A stretch of 58,956 nucleotides of DNA, from NCBI RefSeq assembly GCF_900102635.1, contig NZ_FMZQ01000011.1, forward strand, positions 146,155 through 205,110. The letters are read 5' to 3'. How positions within the stretch are numbered: the stretch's first letter is position 1; the number at the start of each line of letters is the position of its first letter. The DNA comes from Ectopseudomonas chengduensis. Its GTDB lineage: Bacteria; Pseudomonadota; Gammaproteobacteria; Pseudomonadales; Pseudomonadaceae. The position numbers and the translations under genes were made by a program. The notes beneath the pieces are model-generated. The model made no database searches, was not told the origin of the DNA, and saw nothing but the letters and a program-made list of their open reading frames with translations. This document shows positions 25,523 to 33,787 of this stretch, one piece after another.

Positions 25523-26755
25523 ATGGACTCTCAACCGATTCGACTTCTTCCGCGCCGGCTGGCGGCGGGGGCGGCAGCGCTCTCGCTGCTGGCCGCCAGC
25601 CTGTTCAGCCATGTGGCCAGCGCCGAGGTGAACACCACCGGCCTGGCGGTGACCGACAGCGAGGTCACGGTCGGTATCCTGCACTCGGCCACTGGCACCA
25701 TGGCCATTTCCGAAACCGGTTCGATCCAGGCCGAGCGCCTGGCCATCGAGCAGATCAACGCCAGTGGCGGTGTGCTCGGCCGGCAGATCAAGGTCATTCA
25801 GGAAGATGGGGCTTCCGACTGGCCGACCTTCGCCGAGAAGGCGCGCAAACTGCTGGTTGGTGACAAGGTCGCCACCGTGTTCGGCTGCTGGACCTCGGCT
25901 TCGCGCAAGGCGGTGCTGCCGGTGTTCGAGAAGGAGAACGGCCTGCTCTACTACCCGACCTTCTACGAAGGCCTGGAGCAGTCGAAGAACGTCATCTACA
26001 CCGGCCAGGAAGCTACCCAGCAGATACTCGCGGGCCTGGACTGGGTCGCCAAGGAGAAGGGCGCCAAGACCTTCTACCTGCTCGGCTCAGACTACATCTG
26101 GCCGCGCACCTCGATGAAGATCGCACGCAAGCACATCGAAAACGTGCTCGGCGGCAAGGTCGTCGGCGAAGAGTACTACCCGCTGGGCAACACTCAGTTC
26201 GGCTCGCTGATCAACAAGATCAAGCTGCGCAAGCCTGACGTAGTCTTCGCTGCCGTGGTCGGTGGCTCCAACGTCGCCTTCTACAAGCAGATGAAAGCCG
26301 CTGGCGTCACCGCCGACAAACAGACCCTGCTGACCCTGTCGGTCACCGAAGACGAGCTGCTGGGTATCGGCGGCGAGAACATGGCCGGCTTCTACGCCTC
26401 GATGAAGTACTTCCAGAGCCTGGACAACCCGAACAACGCCGCCTTCGTCGAAGCCTTCAAGGCCAAGTACGGCAAGGACGCGGTGATCGGTGACGTGACC
26501 CAGGCCGCCTACCTCGGTCCGTGGCTGTGGAAAGCCGCCGTGGAGAAAGCCGGCAGCTTCGACATCGACAAGGTGGTCGCCGCTTCTCCGGGCATCGAGC
26601 TGGACACCGCGCCGGAAGGCTACGTCAAGGTGCACGACAACCATCACCTGTGGAGCAAGACCCGCATCGGTGAAGTGCAGAAGGACGGTCAGTTCAAGGT
26701 GGTGTTCGAATCCGACCTGATCGAGCCGAACCCCTTCCCGGAAGGCTACCAGTAA
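25523..26755 (+). CDS. urtA: ABC transporter substrate-binding protein, UrtA/FmdD/AmiC family
   Basis: A 410-residue periplasmic binding protein of the branched-chain-amino-acid type (Peripla_BP family), in the branch that holds urea-binding UrtA, FmdD and the amide sensor AmiC. The N-terminus has a signal peptide with Arg pair, hydrophobic stretch and AxA site (LAASLFSHVASA|EV, about residue 33). Branch features: VGILHSATGTMAISE, VFGCWTSASRKAVLPVFE, LLYYPTFYEG, GSDYIWPRTS. The start at 25523 has AGGAG nine bases upstream. First gene of urtABCDE. No urease genes occur here while formamidase and amidase genes follow, so a short-chain amide such as formamide or acetamide is a likelier ligand than urea (inference). 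Confidence 0.88.
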   Translation: MDSQPIRLLPRRLAAGAAALSLLAASLFSHVASAEVNTTGLAVTDSEVTVGILHSATGTMAISETGSIQAERLAIEQINASGGVLGRQIKVIQEDGASDWPTFAEKARKLLVGDKVATVFGCWTSASRKAVLPVFEKENGLLYYPTFYEGLEQSKNVIYTGQEATQQILAGLDWVAKEKGAKTFYLLGSDYIWPRTSMKIARKHIENVLGGKVVGEEYYPLGNTQFGSLINKIKLRKPDVVFAAVVGGSNVAFYKQMKAAGVTADKQTLLTLSVTEDELLGIGGENMAGFYASMKYFQSLDNPNNAAFVEAFKAKYGKDAVIGDVTQAAYLGPWLWKAAVEKAGSFDIDKVVAASPGIELDTAPEGYVKVHDNHHLWSKTRIGEVQKDGQFKVVFESDLIEPNPFPEGYQ

Positions 26756-26768
26756 GCAACACCCTCTC

Positions 26769-26820
26769 GTAGGAGCCAGCTTGCTGGCGATCAATGAATC
26801 GCCGGCAAGCCGGCTCCTAC
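26769..26820. repeat. REP-type inverted pair between urtA and urtB
   Basis: GTAGGAGCCAGCTTGCTGGC and inverted GCCGGCAAGCCGGCTCCTAC, only 13 bases after the urtA stop. Such a hairpin could protect the 3' end of the abundant binding-protein message. Confidence 0.8.
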
Positions 26821-26853
26821 CGGCTTTTCTCTTTTCTTCTGGAGACCATCGAC

Positions 26854-27771
26854 ATGGAATGGCTATCGGAATTCGGCGCCATCGCAGCCATGCAGGGGTT
26901 CAACGGCTTGTCCGTGTTCTGCGTGCTGCTGCTGATGGCTCTGGGGCTGGCGATCATCTTCGGGCAGATGGGCGTGATCAACATGGCCCACGGCGAGTTT
27001 CTCACCATCGGCGCCTATACCACCTTCGTGGTGTCCTCGCTGACGTCCAGCTACGCACCGGCCTTCGGGCCTTACTACTTCTTCCTGGCGATCATCCTCT
27101 CGTTCTTCATCGCCGGCGCCATCGGCTGGCTGGTGGAGTGGGCGATGATCAGCAAGCTCTACCAGCGTCCGCTGGACACCTTGCTGGCGACCTGGGGTCT
27201 GTCTCTGGTGATGCAGCAGGGTTTTCGCTCGATCTTCGGCGCGCGTGAGGTCAGCGCCACGCTGCCGGACTGGCTGATGGGTTCCTGGAACCCGACCGAG
27301 GCCATCGACATTCCGCGCAACGGCCTGTTCGTCATGGGCCTGACCCTGCTGCTCACCGCGCTGCTGTTTCTAATGATCTACCGCTCGCGCTGGGGCCTGC
27401 AGGTGCGCGCCACCATGCAGAACCGGGTGATGGCGCGCTCCGTGGGCATCAATACCAAGCGCGTCGACCGCATGACCTTCGCCCTCGGCTGTGGCGTCGC
27501 CGGCGTGGCGGGCGCGGCCTTCACCACCATCGGTTCGACCGGGCCGACCGCAGGTTCCCTGTACATCGTCGACACCTTCCTGGTGGTGGTGTTCGGCGGT
27601 GCGTCCAGCCTGCTCGGCACCATCGCCTCGGCATTCAGCATCGCCCAGGCGCAATCGCTACTGGAGTTCTTCACCAGCGGTTCGATGGCCAAGGTGCTGA
27701 CCCTGTCTGCCGTGGTGCTGATCCTGATGCTGCGCCCGCAAGGTCTGTTCTCGGCCAAGGTGCGCAAATGA
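26854..27771 (+). CDS. urtB: amide/urea-type ABC transporter permease, UrtB-like
   Basis: A 305-residue inner-membrane permease of the LivH/UrtB family (BPD_transp_2). About eight hydrophobic segments; family motif GLAIIFGQMGVINMAHGEF near residues 30-50, and ALGCGVAGVAGAAFTTIG near 210. The start at 26854 (MEWLSEFGAIAAM) follows GGAG ten bases upstream; a longer in-frame reading from 26794 passes through the REP. With UrtC it forms the membrane channel. REP hairpins lie on both sides. Confidence 0.93.
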   Translation: MEWLSEFGAIAAMQGFNGLSVFCVLLLMALGLAIIFGQMGVINMAHGEFLTIGAYTTFVVSSLTSSYAPAFGPYYFFLAIILSFFIAGAIGWLVEWAMISKLYQRPLDTLLATWGLSLVMQQGFRSIFGAREVSATLPDWLMGSWNPTEAIDIPRNGLFVMGLTLLLTALLFLMIYRSRWGLQVRATMQNRVMARSVGINTKRVDRMTFALGCGVAGVAGAAFTTIGSTGPTAGSLYIVDTFLVVVFGGASSLLGTIASAFSIAQAQSLLEFFTSGSMAKVLTLSAVVLILMLRPQGLFSAKVRK

Positions 27772-27774
27772 AAA

Positions 27775-27833
27775 GTAGGAGCCCGCTTGCGGGCGATTGC
27801 AAACCTGTTCATCGCCCGCAAGCGGGCTCCTAC
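27775..27833. repeat. REP-type inverted pair between urtB and urtC
   Basis: GTAGGAGCCCGCTTGCGGGC and inverted GCCCGCAAGCGGGCTCCTAC, beginning four bases after the urtB stop and ending 26 bases before urtC. Near-perfect 20-base arms. Confidence 0.85.
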
Positions 27834-27859
27834 GGGACTGTTGAATTGAGGGCACTAGC

Positions 27860-29029
27860 ATGAATCCGACACTCGACAAACTGCTTGGCGGCAAGCAAGG
27901 CGCCATCGGCCTGGCGCTGCTCGCCGCGCTGATTCTGGTGGTGTTCCCGCTGGCGCTGGATGCCTTCCGCCTGAACATGGTGGGCAAGTACCTGACCTAC
28001 GCCTTCGTCGCCGTTGGCCTGGTGCTGTGTTGGGGCTATGGCGGCATCCTGAGCCTGGGCCAGGGCATCTTCTTTGGCCTGGGCGGTTACTGCATGGCTA
28101 TGTTCCTCAAGCTCGAGGCATCCGACCCGGAGAGCACCAAGATCCAGTCCACCCCCGGCATCCCGGACTTCATGGACTGGAACCAGATCACCGAACTGCC
28201 GCTGTTCTGGGAGCCCTTCCACAGCCTGAGCTTCACCCTGATCGCGGTAGTGGCGGTGCCGGTATTGCTGGCCTTGGTGATCGGTATCGCGATGTTCAAG
28301 CGCCGCGTCGGTGACGTGTATTTCTCCATCGTCACCCAGGCCATCGCGCTGATTCTCACCGTGCTGATCATCGGTCAGCAGGGGCTCACCGGTGGGGTCA
28401 ACGGCATCACCGACCTGCGCACGCTCAAGGGCTGGGACATCCGCAGCGACGAGGCCAAGCTGATTCTTTACTTCGTCAGTGCGGTGCTGCTCATCGGCTG
28501 CATTCTCATCGCCCGTTTCATCATCGCGTCCAAGCTCGGTCGCCTGCTGTTGGCGATGCGCGACAAGGAAGAGCGGGTGCGTTTCTCCGGTTACGACGTG
28601 GCCAGCTTCAAGATCTTCGTGTTCTGCGTCGGCGCGGCATTCGCCGGTATCGGTGGGGCGATGTTCACCCTGCAGGTGGGCTTCATGTCGCCGAGTTTCG
28701 TCGGCATCGTACCGTCGATCGAGATGGTCATCTTCGCCGCAGTCGGCGGGCGCCTGTCGCTGCTCGGCGCGGTGTACGGCGCCTTGCTGGTCAACTTCGG
28801 CAAGACCTACTTCTCCGAGAGCTTCCCCGAGCTGTGGCTGTACCTGATGGGCGGCCTGTTCATCGTCGTGGTCATGTACTTCCCCAATGGCCTGGCAGGG
28901 CTGTGGGACAGCCACGGCAAGCGTTGGCTGGCCCGCTTGCAGCGCAAGCCACAGGTGGCCGCTGCGCCAAAGCCCATTGCCGTTGCCCCCAGCAAGCGGC
29001 CAACCCCTGAACTGGAGACCACGCCATGA
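27860..29029 (+). CDS. urtC: amide/urea-type ABC transporter permease, UrtC-like
   Basis: A 389-residue LivM/UrtC-family permease, with hydrophobic segments from residue 20 to about 350 and a Pro/Ala-rich cytosolic tail. Motifs: GLVLCWGYGGILSLGQGIFF near 55-75, QQGLTGGVNGI near 175, and CVGAAFAGIGGAMFTLQVGF near 255. The length exceeds LivM and is typical of UrtC. Its TGA overlaps the urtD ATG (ATGA), so the two are translationally coupled. Confidence 0.94.
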   Translation: MNPTLDKLLGGKQGAIGLALLAALILVVFPLALDAFRLNMVGKYLTYAFVAVGLVLCWGYGGILSLGQGIFFGLGGYCMAMFLKLEASDPESTKIQSTPGIPDFMDWNQITELPLFWEPFHSLSFTLIAVVAVPVLLALVIGIAMFKRRVGDVYFSIVTQAIALILTVLIIGQQGLTGGVNGITDLRTLKGWDIRSDEAKLILYFVSAVLLIGCILIARFIIASKLGRLLLAMRDKEERVRFSGYDVASFKIFVFCVGAAFAGIGGAMFTLQVGFMSPSFVGIVPSIEMVIFAAVGGRLSLLGAVYGALLVNFGKTYFSESFPELWLYLMGGLFIVVVMYFPNGLAGLWDSHGKRWLARLQRKPQVAAAPKPIAVAPSKRPTPELETTP

Positions 29030-29787
29030 ACAGCCCAGCAGGCTTTCAGGCCGCCAAGCCGGTACTGGCCATCGAAGGGCTGACCGTGTCCTTCGACGGC
29101 TTCAAGGCGGTCAATGATCTCAACCTCTACGTCGACCGCAACGAAGTGCATGTGGTGATCGGCCCCAACGGGGCTGGCAAGACCACGGTGCTCGACCTGA
29201 TCTGCGGCAAGACCAAGGCCACTGCCGGCAGTATCGATTTCGACGGCCGTGAGCTGACCAAAATGCGCGAGTTCGACATCGTTCGTGCCGGCGTCGGGCG
29301 CAAGTTCCAGAACCCGTCGATCTACGAAAACCTGACGGTGTTCGAGAACCTGGAAATGTCCTACCCGGCCGGGCGCAAGGTGTTCGGCGCGCTGTTCTTC
29401 AAGCGCACACAAGAAGTGATCGAACGGGTCGAACAGGTGGCGCAGGAAATCATGCTCGGTGATCACTTGCACCGTCAGGCGGATCTGCTCTCGCATGGGC
29501 AGAAACAGTGGCTGGAGATCGGCATGCTGCTGATGCAGGACCCGCAACTGCTGATGCTCGATGAGCCAGTGGCCGGTATGAGCGTCAGCGAGCGAGTGGC
29601 CACCGCCGATCTGCTCAACCGCATCAGCCAGGGCCGCTCGGTGCTGGTCATCGAGCACGACATGGAGTTCGTAAAAAGCATCGCCCATCGCGTCACCGTG
29701 CTGCACCAGGGCAAGGTGCTGGCCGAGGGCAGCATGGAGGCGGTGCAGAGCAATCCCAAGGTCATCGAGGTGTATCTGGGGCATTGA
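29026..29787 (+). CDS. urtD: amide/urea-type ABC transporter ATPase, UrtD-like
   Basis: A 253-residue LivG/UrtD-type nucleotide-binding subunit that powers uptake. Walker A GPNGAGKTT (about residues 47-55), Q-loop KFQNPSIYENLTVFENL, signature LSHGQKQWLEIG, Walker B LLMLDEPVAGMS and H-loop VIEHDMEF. The SHGQ signature with QWLEIG is typical of the UrtD branch. Starts in a four-base overlap with urtC. A repeat separates it from urtE. Confidence 0.95.
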   Translation: MNSPAGFQAAKPVLAIEGLTVSFDGFKAVNDLNLYVDRNEVHVVIGPNGAGKTTVLDLICGKTKATAGSIDFDGRELTKMREFDIVRAGVGRKFQNPSIYENLTVFENLEMSYPAGRKVFGALFFKRTQEVIERVEQVAQEIMLGDHLHRQADLLSHGQKQWLEIGMLLMQDPQLLMLDEPVAGMSVSERVATADLLNRISQGRSVLVIEHDMEFVKSIAHRVTVLHQGKVLAEGSMEAVQSNPKVIEVYLGH

Positions 29788-29806
29788 TGGCCATGGCTAC
29801 GAAACG

Positions 29807-29862
29807 GTGCGCGCGGCGCACCCTACACCCGGGTATCAGATCGTAGGGTGCGCCGTGCGCAC
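29807..29862. repeat. inverted repeat between urtD and urtE
   Basis: GTGCGCGCGGCGCACCCTAC and inverted GTAGGGTGCGCCGTGCGCAC, a different family from the two preceding junction repeats. Confidence 0.8.
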
Positions 29863-29884
29863 CGCCTATGTTGGAGTGACAAAC

Positions 29885-30574
29885 ATGTTCCAGATCAGCA
29901 ACCTCGCTTCTGGCTACGGCCAGAGCCAGATCCTCCACGAGCTCAACCTCGACGTGGCGAAGAAAGAAATCGTCGCGGTGATGGGCCGCAACGGCATGGG
30001 CAAGACCACCTTGTTCAAGAGCCTGATGGGCATCCTGCCGCAGTGGGGCGGGCAGATTCGCGTGGACGGCAAGGACGTGTCGAAACTGGAAACCCATCAG
30101 CGCGTGGAAAGCGGCATCGCCTACGTGCCGCAGGGGCGGATGATCTTCCCCAGCATGACCGTGCTGGAGAACATCCAGACCGGCCTGCCGGCGTCGGCCG
30201 GTGGCAAGGTGCCGGACGATCTCTATGCGTTGTTCCCCGTGCTGCTCGAGATGCGCCACCGCAAGGGCGGCAACCTTTCCGGTGGGCAGCAGCAGCAGTT
30301 GGCTATCGCCCGCGCATTGGCTACCAACCCCAAGGTGCTGCTGCTCGATGAGCCGACCGAGGGCATCCAGCCGTCGATCATCAAGGACATCGCCCGCAGC
30401 CTGAAGGAGATCCGCAACATGCGCGATCTGACCATCGTGGTGTCCGAGCAGGTGCTGTCTTTCACCATGGAAATCGCCGACCGCTTTCTGGTCATCGAAA
30501 AGGGCAAGTTCGTCGTCGAGGAAACTCGCGACAAGGTCGATGAGGCGAGCATCAGCCGTTATCTGTCGGTGTGA
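29885..30574 (+). CDS. urtE: amide/urea-type ABC transporter ATPase, UrtE-like
   Basis: A 229-residue LivF/UrtE-type ATPase. Walker A GRNGMGKTT (GRNGMGKTTLFKSLMG is diagnostic of UrtE), Q-loop YVPQGRMIFPSMTVLEN, signature LSGGQQQQLAIAR, Walker B LLLDEPTEGIQPSI, and VVSEQVLSF in place of the usual His switch, again typical of the family. The start at 29885 (MFQISNLASGYGQ) has GGAG upstream; the longer reading from 29807 passes through the repeat. Last gene of the transporter operon: a REP and an intrinsic terminator follow. Confidence 0.95.
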   Translation: MFQISNLASGYGQSQILHELNLDVAKKEIVAVMGRNGMGKTTLFKSLMGILPQWGGQIRVDGKDVSKLETHQRVESGIAYVPQGRMIFPSMTVLENIQTGLPASAGGKVPDDLYALFPVLLEMRHRKGGNLSGGQQQQLAIARALATNPKVLLLDEPTEGIQPSIIKDIARSLKEIRNMRDLTIVVSEQVLSFTMEIADRFLVIEKGKFVVEETRDKVDEASISRYLSV

Positions 30575-30585
30575 CGACCCGCTCT

Positions 30586-30647
30586 TGTAGCCCGGATGCA
30601 ATCCGGGGCGAAGGTTCGGTCTGTCCCCGGATTTCATCCGGGCTACA
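30586..30647. repeat. inverted repeat after urtE (TGTAGCCCGGATGCAATCCGGG family)
   Basis: TGTAGCCCGGATGCAATCCG and inverted CCCCGGATTTCATCCGGGCT-ACA, 11 bases after the urtE stop. Confidence 0.8.
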
Positions 30648-30665
30648 CCATTGATTTCCGCTTTA

Positions 30666-30700
30666 CGGCCGCTGTGTTCTCCATGCAGCGGCCGCTTTTT
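30666..30700 (+). terminator. intrinsic terminator of the urtABCDE operon
   Basis: CGGCCGCTG (30666-30674), an 11-base loop and CAGCGGCCG (30686-30694) form a 9-base perfect stem followed by CTTTTT. It separates the transporter operon from fmdA, which then needs its own promoter. Confidence 0.8.
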
Positions 30701-30749
30701 CGCGCCTGCGAAATATGCCTGCAGGCCGCATTAATCCTGCTGTGCGGGC

Positions 30750-30767
30750 ATACGTCATCCAACGTAT
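30750..30767. promoter_or_regulatory. operator before fmdA, same pattern as before urtA
   Basis: ATACGT-CATCCA-ACGTAT is a perfect 6-base inverted repeat with a 6-base spacer. Read from 30751 it gives TACGTCAT-CCAA-CGTAT, identical in pattern to 25426-25442. It lies 83-100 bases before the fmdA start and 50 bases after the terminator. Putative site for the LuxR-type regulator (inference). Confidence 0.7.
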
Positions 30768-30849
30768 TGGCCGATTTCACCACGCGTCCGAGACTGGCTC
30801 CGTACCCGGCACAGGCCGGCATTCCTCACAGGTCTTATGGAGCTCAGTC

Positions 30850-32079
30850 ATGACCGATACCCTGATCAAGGTCGACCTCAACCAGGCTGCTACCGATAAC
30901 GAACAGGTGCACAACCGCTGGCACCCGGACATTCCCATGGCCTGCTGGGTCAACCCGGGTGATGACTTCATTCTCGAGACCTACGACTGGACCGGCGGTG
31001 CGATCAAGAACAATGACGACGCCAGCGATGTGCGTGACGTCGACCTGTCCACCGTGCATTACCTGTCCGGCCCGGTGGGCGTGAAAGGCGCTCAGCCGGG
31101 CGACCTGCTGATCGTCGAGCTGCTCGATATCGGCGCCAAGCAGGACATGCTGTGGGGCTTCAATGGCTTCTTCTCGAAGAACAACGGCGGCGGTTTTCTC
31201 ACCGATCATTTCCCTTCGGCGCAGAAGTCGATCTGGGACTTCGAGGGCATGTTCACCAAGAGCCGGCACATTCCCGGCGTGCGTTTCGCCGGCCTTATCC
31301 ACCCGGGGCTGATCGGCTGCCTGCCAGATCACAAGATGCTCGCCGACTGGAACAAGCGCGAGCAGGCACTGATCGACACCAACCCGACCCGCGTACCGCC
31401 GCTGGCCAACCCGCCGTTCGCCAGCACCGCGCACATGGGCAAGATGAAGGGCGAGGCACGCGACCTGGCGGCCGCTACCGGCGCGCGCACCGTGCCGCCG
31501 CGTGAGCATGGCGGCAACTGCGACATCAAGGATCTGTCGCGTGGCTCGAAGATCTTCTTCCCGGTCTATGTCGATGGCGCCGGCCTGTCGGTGGGCGACC
31601 TGCACTTCAGCCAGGGCGACGGCGAGATCACCTTCTGTGGCGCCATCGAGATGGCTGGCTGGGTGCACATGAAGGTCGAGCTGATCAAGGGCGGCATGGC
31701 CAAGTACGGTATCAAGAACCCGATCTTCAAGCCCAGCCCGATCGTGCCCACCTACAACAACTACCTGATCTTCGAAGGCATCTCGGTCGACGACGACGGC
31801 AAGCAGCACTACCTGGACGTCAACCTGGCCTACAAACAGGCCTGCCTCAACGCCATCAACTACCTGACCAAGTTCGGCTACTCGCCGGCCCAGGGCTACT
31901 CGCTGCTCGGCTCGGCGCCGGTGCAGGGGCATATCAGCGGCGTGGTCGATATCCCCAACGCCTGCGCCACGCTGTGGCTGCCGACCGATATCTTCGAGTT
32001 CGACATCAACCCCAGCGCCAGCGGCCCGACCAAGTTCCTCGACGGCAGCATCGACCTGCCCATCGCCTACGACAAGTGA
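30850..32079 (+). CDS. fmdA: formamidase FmdA
   Basis: A 409-residue acetamidase/formamidase (FmdA_AmdA family) that hydrolyses formamide, and often acetamide, to ammonia and the acid; cytosolic. The length equals the characterised Methylophilus enzyme (about 407, recalled). Family features: HNRWHPDIP near the N-terminus, VHYLSGPVGVKGAQPGDLLI, GVRFAGLIHPGLIGCLPD, PPREHGGNCDIKDLSRGSKI with metal-binding His/Cys/Asp, FSQGDGEITFCGAIEMAG, and DIPNACATLWLPTDIFEFD near the end. The start at 30850 (MTDTLIKVDLN) has GGAG nine bases upstream. First gene of fmdA-fmdB-amiE-amiB. Unrelated in fold to AmiE further down the operon. Confidence 0.95.
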   Translation: MTDTLIKVDLNQAATDNEQVHNRWHPDIPMACWVNPGDDFILETYDWTGGAIKNNDDASDVRDVDLSTVHYLSGPVGVKGAQPGDLLIVELLDIGAKQDMLWGFNGFFSKNNGGGFLTDHFPSAQKSIWDFEGMFTKSRHIPGVRFAGLIHPGLIGCLPDHKMLADWNKREQALIDTNPTRVPPLANPPFASTAHMGKMKGEARDLAAATGARTVPPREHGGNCDIKDLSRGSKIFFPVYVDGAGLSVGDLHFSQGDGEITFCGAIEMAGWVHMKVELIKGGMAKYGIKNPIFKPSPIVPTYNNYLIFEGISVDDDGKQHYLDVNLAYKQACLNAINYLTKFGYSPAQGYSLLGSAPVQGHISGVVDIPNACATLWLPTDIFEFDINPSASGPTKFLDGSIDLPIAYDK

Positions 32080-32090
32080 GCGTACCCGCC

Positions 32091-32139
32091 TGTGGGAGGG
32101 GCTTCAGCCGCGACAATCGCCGCTAAAGCGCCTCCCACA
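32091..32139. repeat. inverted repeat between fmdA and fmdB
   Basis: TGTGGGAGGGGCTTCAGCCG and inverted CGCTAAAGCGCCTCCCACA, 11 bases after the fmdA stop. GTGGGAGGGGCTT family. Confidence 0.8.
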
Positions 32140-32175
32140 ATGCGCCGTCGTCCTATCTTTTGCGAGGAACCAGCC

Positions 32176-32523
32176 ATGCCCATCTACGAATACGACTGCC
32201 CGAGCTGTGGCGATTTCACCGTGCTGCGGCCGATGGCCGAGCGTGACGCCGCTTGCGCCTGCCCGTACTGCGATACGCCGAGCGAGCGGGTGATCCTCAG
32301 CGCGCCGGGCCTGACCAGCATGGCCGGCAGCCAGCGCCGCGCCCATGAAACCAACGAGCGCAGCGCCCACGCGCCGCAGAGCCTCGAGGAATACAAGGCC
32401 AACCGCAAGCACCCGGCTGGCTGCAGTTGCTGCGGCCCGAGCAAGCCGGTCGAACGCACCAAGGCCAACCCCCACGGCCTCAAGGCCAGCCCATCGGCAC
32501 GGCCGTGGATGATCAGCCACTGA
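32176..32523 (+). CDS. fmdB: FmdB-family zinc-ribbon protein
   Basis: A 115-residue small protein with an N-terminal FmdB zinc ribbon: YEYDCPSCG (Cys9, Cys12) and CACPYCDTPSERVI. A C-terminal CSCCGPS may add a second metal site. FmdB was proposed as a regulator of formamidase in Methylophilus, but its role is not proven. The start at 32176 follows GAGGAA about ten bases upstream. It sits between fmdA and amiE with repeats on either side. Confidence 0.9.
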   Translation: MPIYEYDCPSCGDFTVLRPMAERDAACACPYCDTPSERVILSAPGLTSMAGSQRRAHETNERSAHAPQSLEEYKANRKHPAGCSCCGPSKPVERTKANPHGLKASPSARPWMISH

Positions 32524-32540
32524 CGGCCGCGGATGTGCCC

Positions 32541-32621
32541 GTAGTAGCGGCTGGGCGGCATTCCGTTTCAGCCGCGATAAACGGCGACACATAGAGAATT
32601 TCGCGGCTGAAGCCGCTCCCA
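32541..32621. repeat. inverted repeat between fmdB and amiE
   Basis: GTAGTAGCGGCTGGGCGGCA at the left and TTCGCGGCTGAAGCCGCTCC-CAC at the right with a central TTTCAGCCGCGA. GTGGGAGCGGCTTCAGCCGCG family, slightly diverged. Confidence 0.65.
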
Positions 32622-32652
32622 CTAACAAGCAGTCACCGGAGGATATACAGCC

Positions 32653-33693
32653 ATGCGCCACGGCGATATTTCCAGCAGCCCTGATACCGTCGGCGTCGCC
32701 GTCGTCAATTACAAGATGCCACGCCTGCATACCAAGGCCGAAGTGCTCGACAACGCGCGCAAGATCGCCGAGATGATCAAGGGCATGAAGCTCGGCCTGC
32801 CCGGCATGGACCTGGTGGTGTTCCCCGAGTACAGCACCATGGGCATCATGTACGACAAGGACGAGATGATGGCCACCGCCGCCACCATCCCTGGCGAGGA
32901 AACGGCGATCTTCTCCGCCGCCTGTCGCGAGGCCAAGACCTGGGGCATCTTCTCGCTCACCGGTGAGCGTCATGAAGAGCACCCGCACAAGGCGCCGTAC
33001 AACACGCTCATCCTGATCAACGATCAGGGCGAGATCGTCCAGCGCTACCGCAAGTGCATTCCCTGGTGCCCCATCGAGGGCTGGTATCCCGGCGACCGCA
33101 CCTACGTCTCCGAAGGCCCCAAGGGCATGAAGATCAGCCTGATCATCTGCGACGACGGCAACTACCCGGAAATCTGGCGCGACTGCGCGATGAAGGGCGC
33201 CGAGCTGATCGTGCGCTGCCAGGGCTACATGTACCCGGCCAAGGATCAGCAGGTGCTGATGGCCAAGACCATGGCCTGGGCCAACAACTGCTACGTGGCG
33301 GTGGCCAACGCTACCGGCTTCGATGGCGTGTACAGCTACTTTGGCCACTCCGCGCTGATCGGCTTCGACGGCCGCACCCTGGGCGAGTGCGGCGAGGAGG
33401 AAATGGGCATCCAGTACGCCCAGCTGTCGGTGTCGCAGATCCGCGATGCGCGCGCCAACGACCAGTCGCAGAACCACCTGTTCAAGCTGCTGCATCGCGG
33501 CTACACCGGCGTCTACAACTCCGGTGATGGCGACAAGGGCGTGGCCGATTGCCCGTTCGAGTTCTACCGCACCTGGGTGCTGGATGCGCAGAAGGCCCAG
33601 GAGGACGTGGAGAAACTCACCCGCTCGACCATCGGCGTGGCCGACTGCCCCGTGGGTGAGTTGCCACATCCGGGCAAGGAACGCACGGCCTGA
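32653..33693 (+). CDS. amiE: aliphatic amidase AmiE
   Basis: A 346-residue nitrilase-superfamily amidase, the same length as P. aeruginosa AmiE, which it matches closely from the start (MRHGDISSS, DTVGVAVVNYKMPRLH). It hydrolyses short aliphatic amides (acetamide, propionamide) to ammonia and the acid; cytosolic hexamer in the known enzyme. The catalytic triad is visible: Glu59 (VVFPEYS), Lys134 (RYRKCIPWCP region) and Cys166 (LIICDDGNYPEIW). AGGAGG lies 12 bases upstream. In P. aeruginosa the operon is amiEBCRS with AmiC/AmiR antitermination; here amiE is preceded by fmdAB, followed by amiB, and amiC/R/S are absent, so control must differ. Confidence 0.97.
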   Translation: MRHGDISSSPDTVGVAVVNYKMPRLHTKAEVLDNARKIAEMIKGMKLGLPGMDLVVFPEYSTMGIMYDKDEMMATAATIPGEETAIFSAACREAKTWGIFSLTGERHEEHPHKAPYNTLILINDQGEIVQRYRKCIPWCPIEGWYPGDRTYVSEGPKGMKISLIICDDGNYPEIWRDCAMKGAELIVRCQGYMYPAKDQQVLMAKTMAWANNCYVAVANATGFDGVYSYFGHSALIGFDGRTLGECGEEEMGIQYAQLSVSQIRDARANDQSQNHLFKLLHRGYTGVYNSGDGDKGVADCPFEFYRTWVLDAQKAQEDVEKLTRSTIGVADCPVGELPHPGKERTA

Positions 33694-33703
33694 ACCTCCG
33701 TCT

Positions 33704-33763
33704 GTCGCGGCTAAAGCCCCTCCCACGGGATACCGCCGTTGTAGGAGGGGCTTTAGCCGCGAG
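33704..33763. repeat. inverted repeat between amiE and amiB
   Basis: GTCGCGGCTAAAGCCCCTCC and inverted GGAGGGGCTTTAGCCGCGA, 11 bases after the amiE stop, near-perfect arms. GTGGGAGGGGCTT family. Confidence 0.85.
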
Positions 33764-33787
33764 CTTTTCCAACACCTGAGGCGGTCT

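Noticed and set aside
25523..30574. Naming the ABC system a urea transporter
   Set aside because: The sequence family fits urea and short amides alike. No urease genes are in the window while formamidase and amidase follow, so urea is not supported as the substrate. The urt symbols are used only for family resemblance.
30800..30849. Sigma-54-like GGCAC...GGCAT before fmdA
   Set aside because: The distance between the GG and GC elements is one base short of what sigma-54 needs, and the second element is GGCAT rather than TTGCW.
32524..32652. AmiR-type antiterminator leader before amiE
   Set aside because: The gap holds a REP-type hairpin and a ribosome site but no T-run terminator, and amiR is absent.
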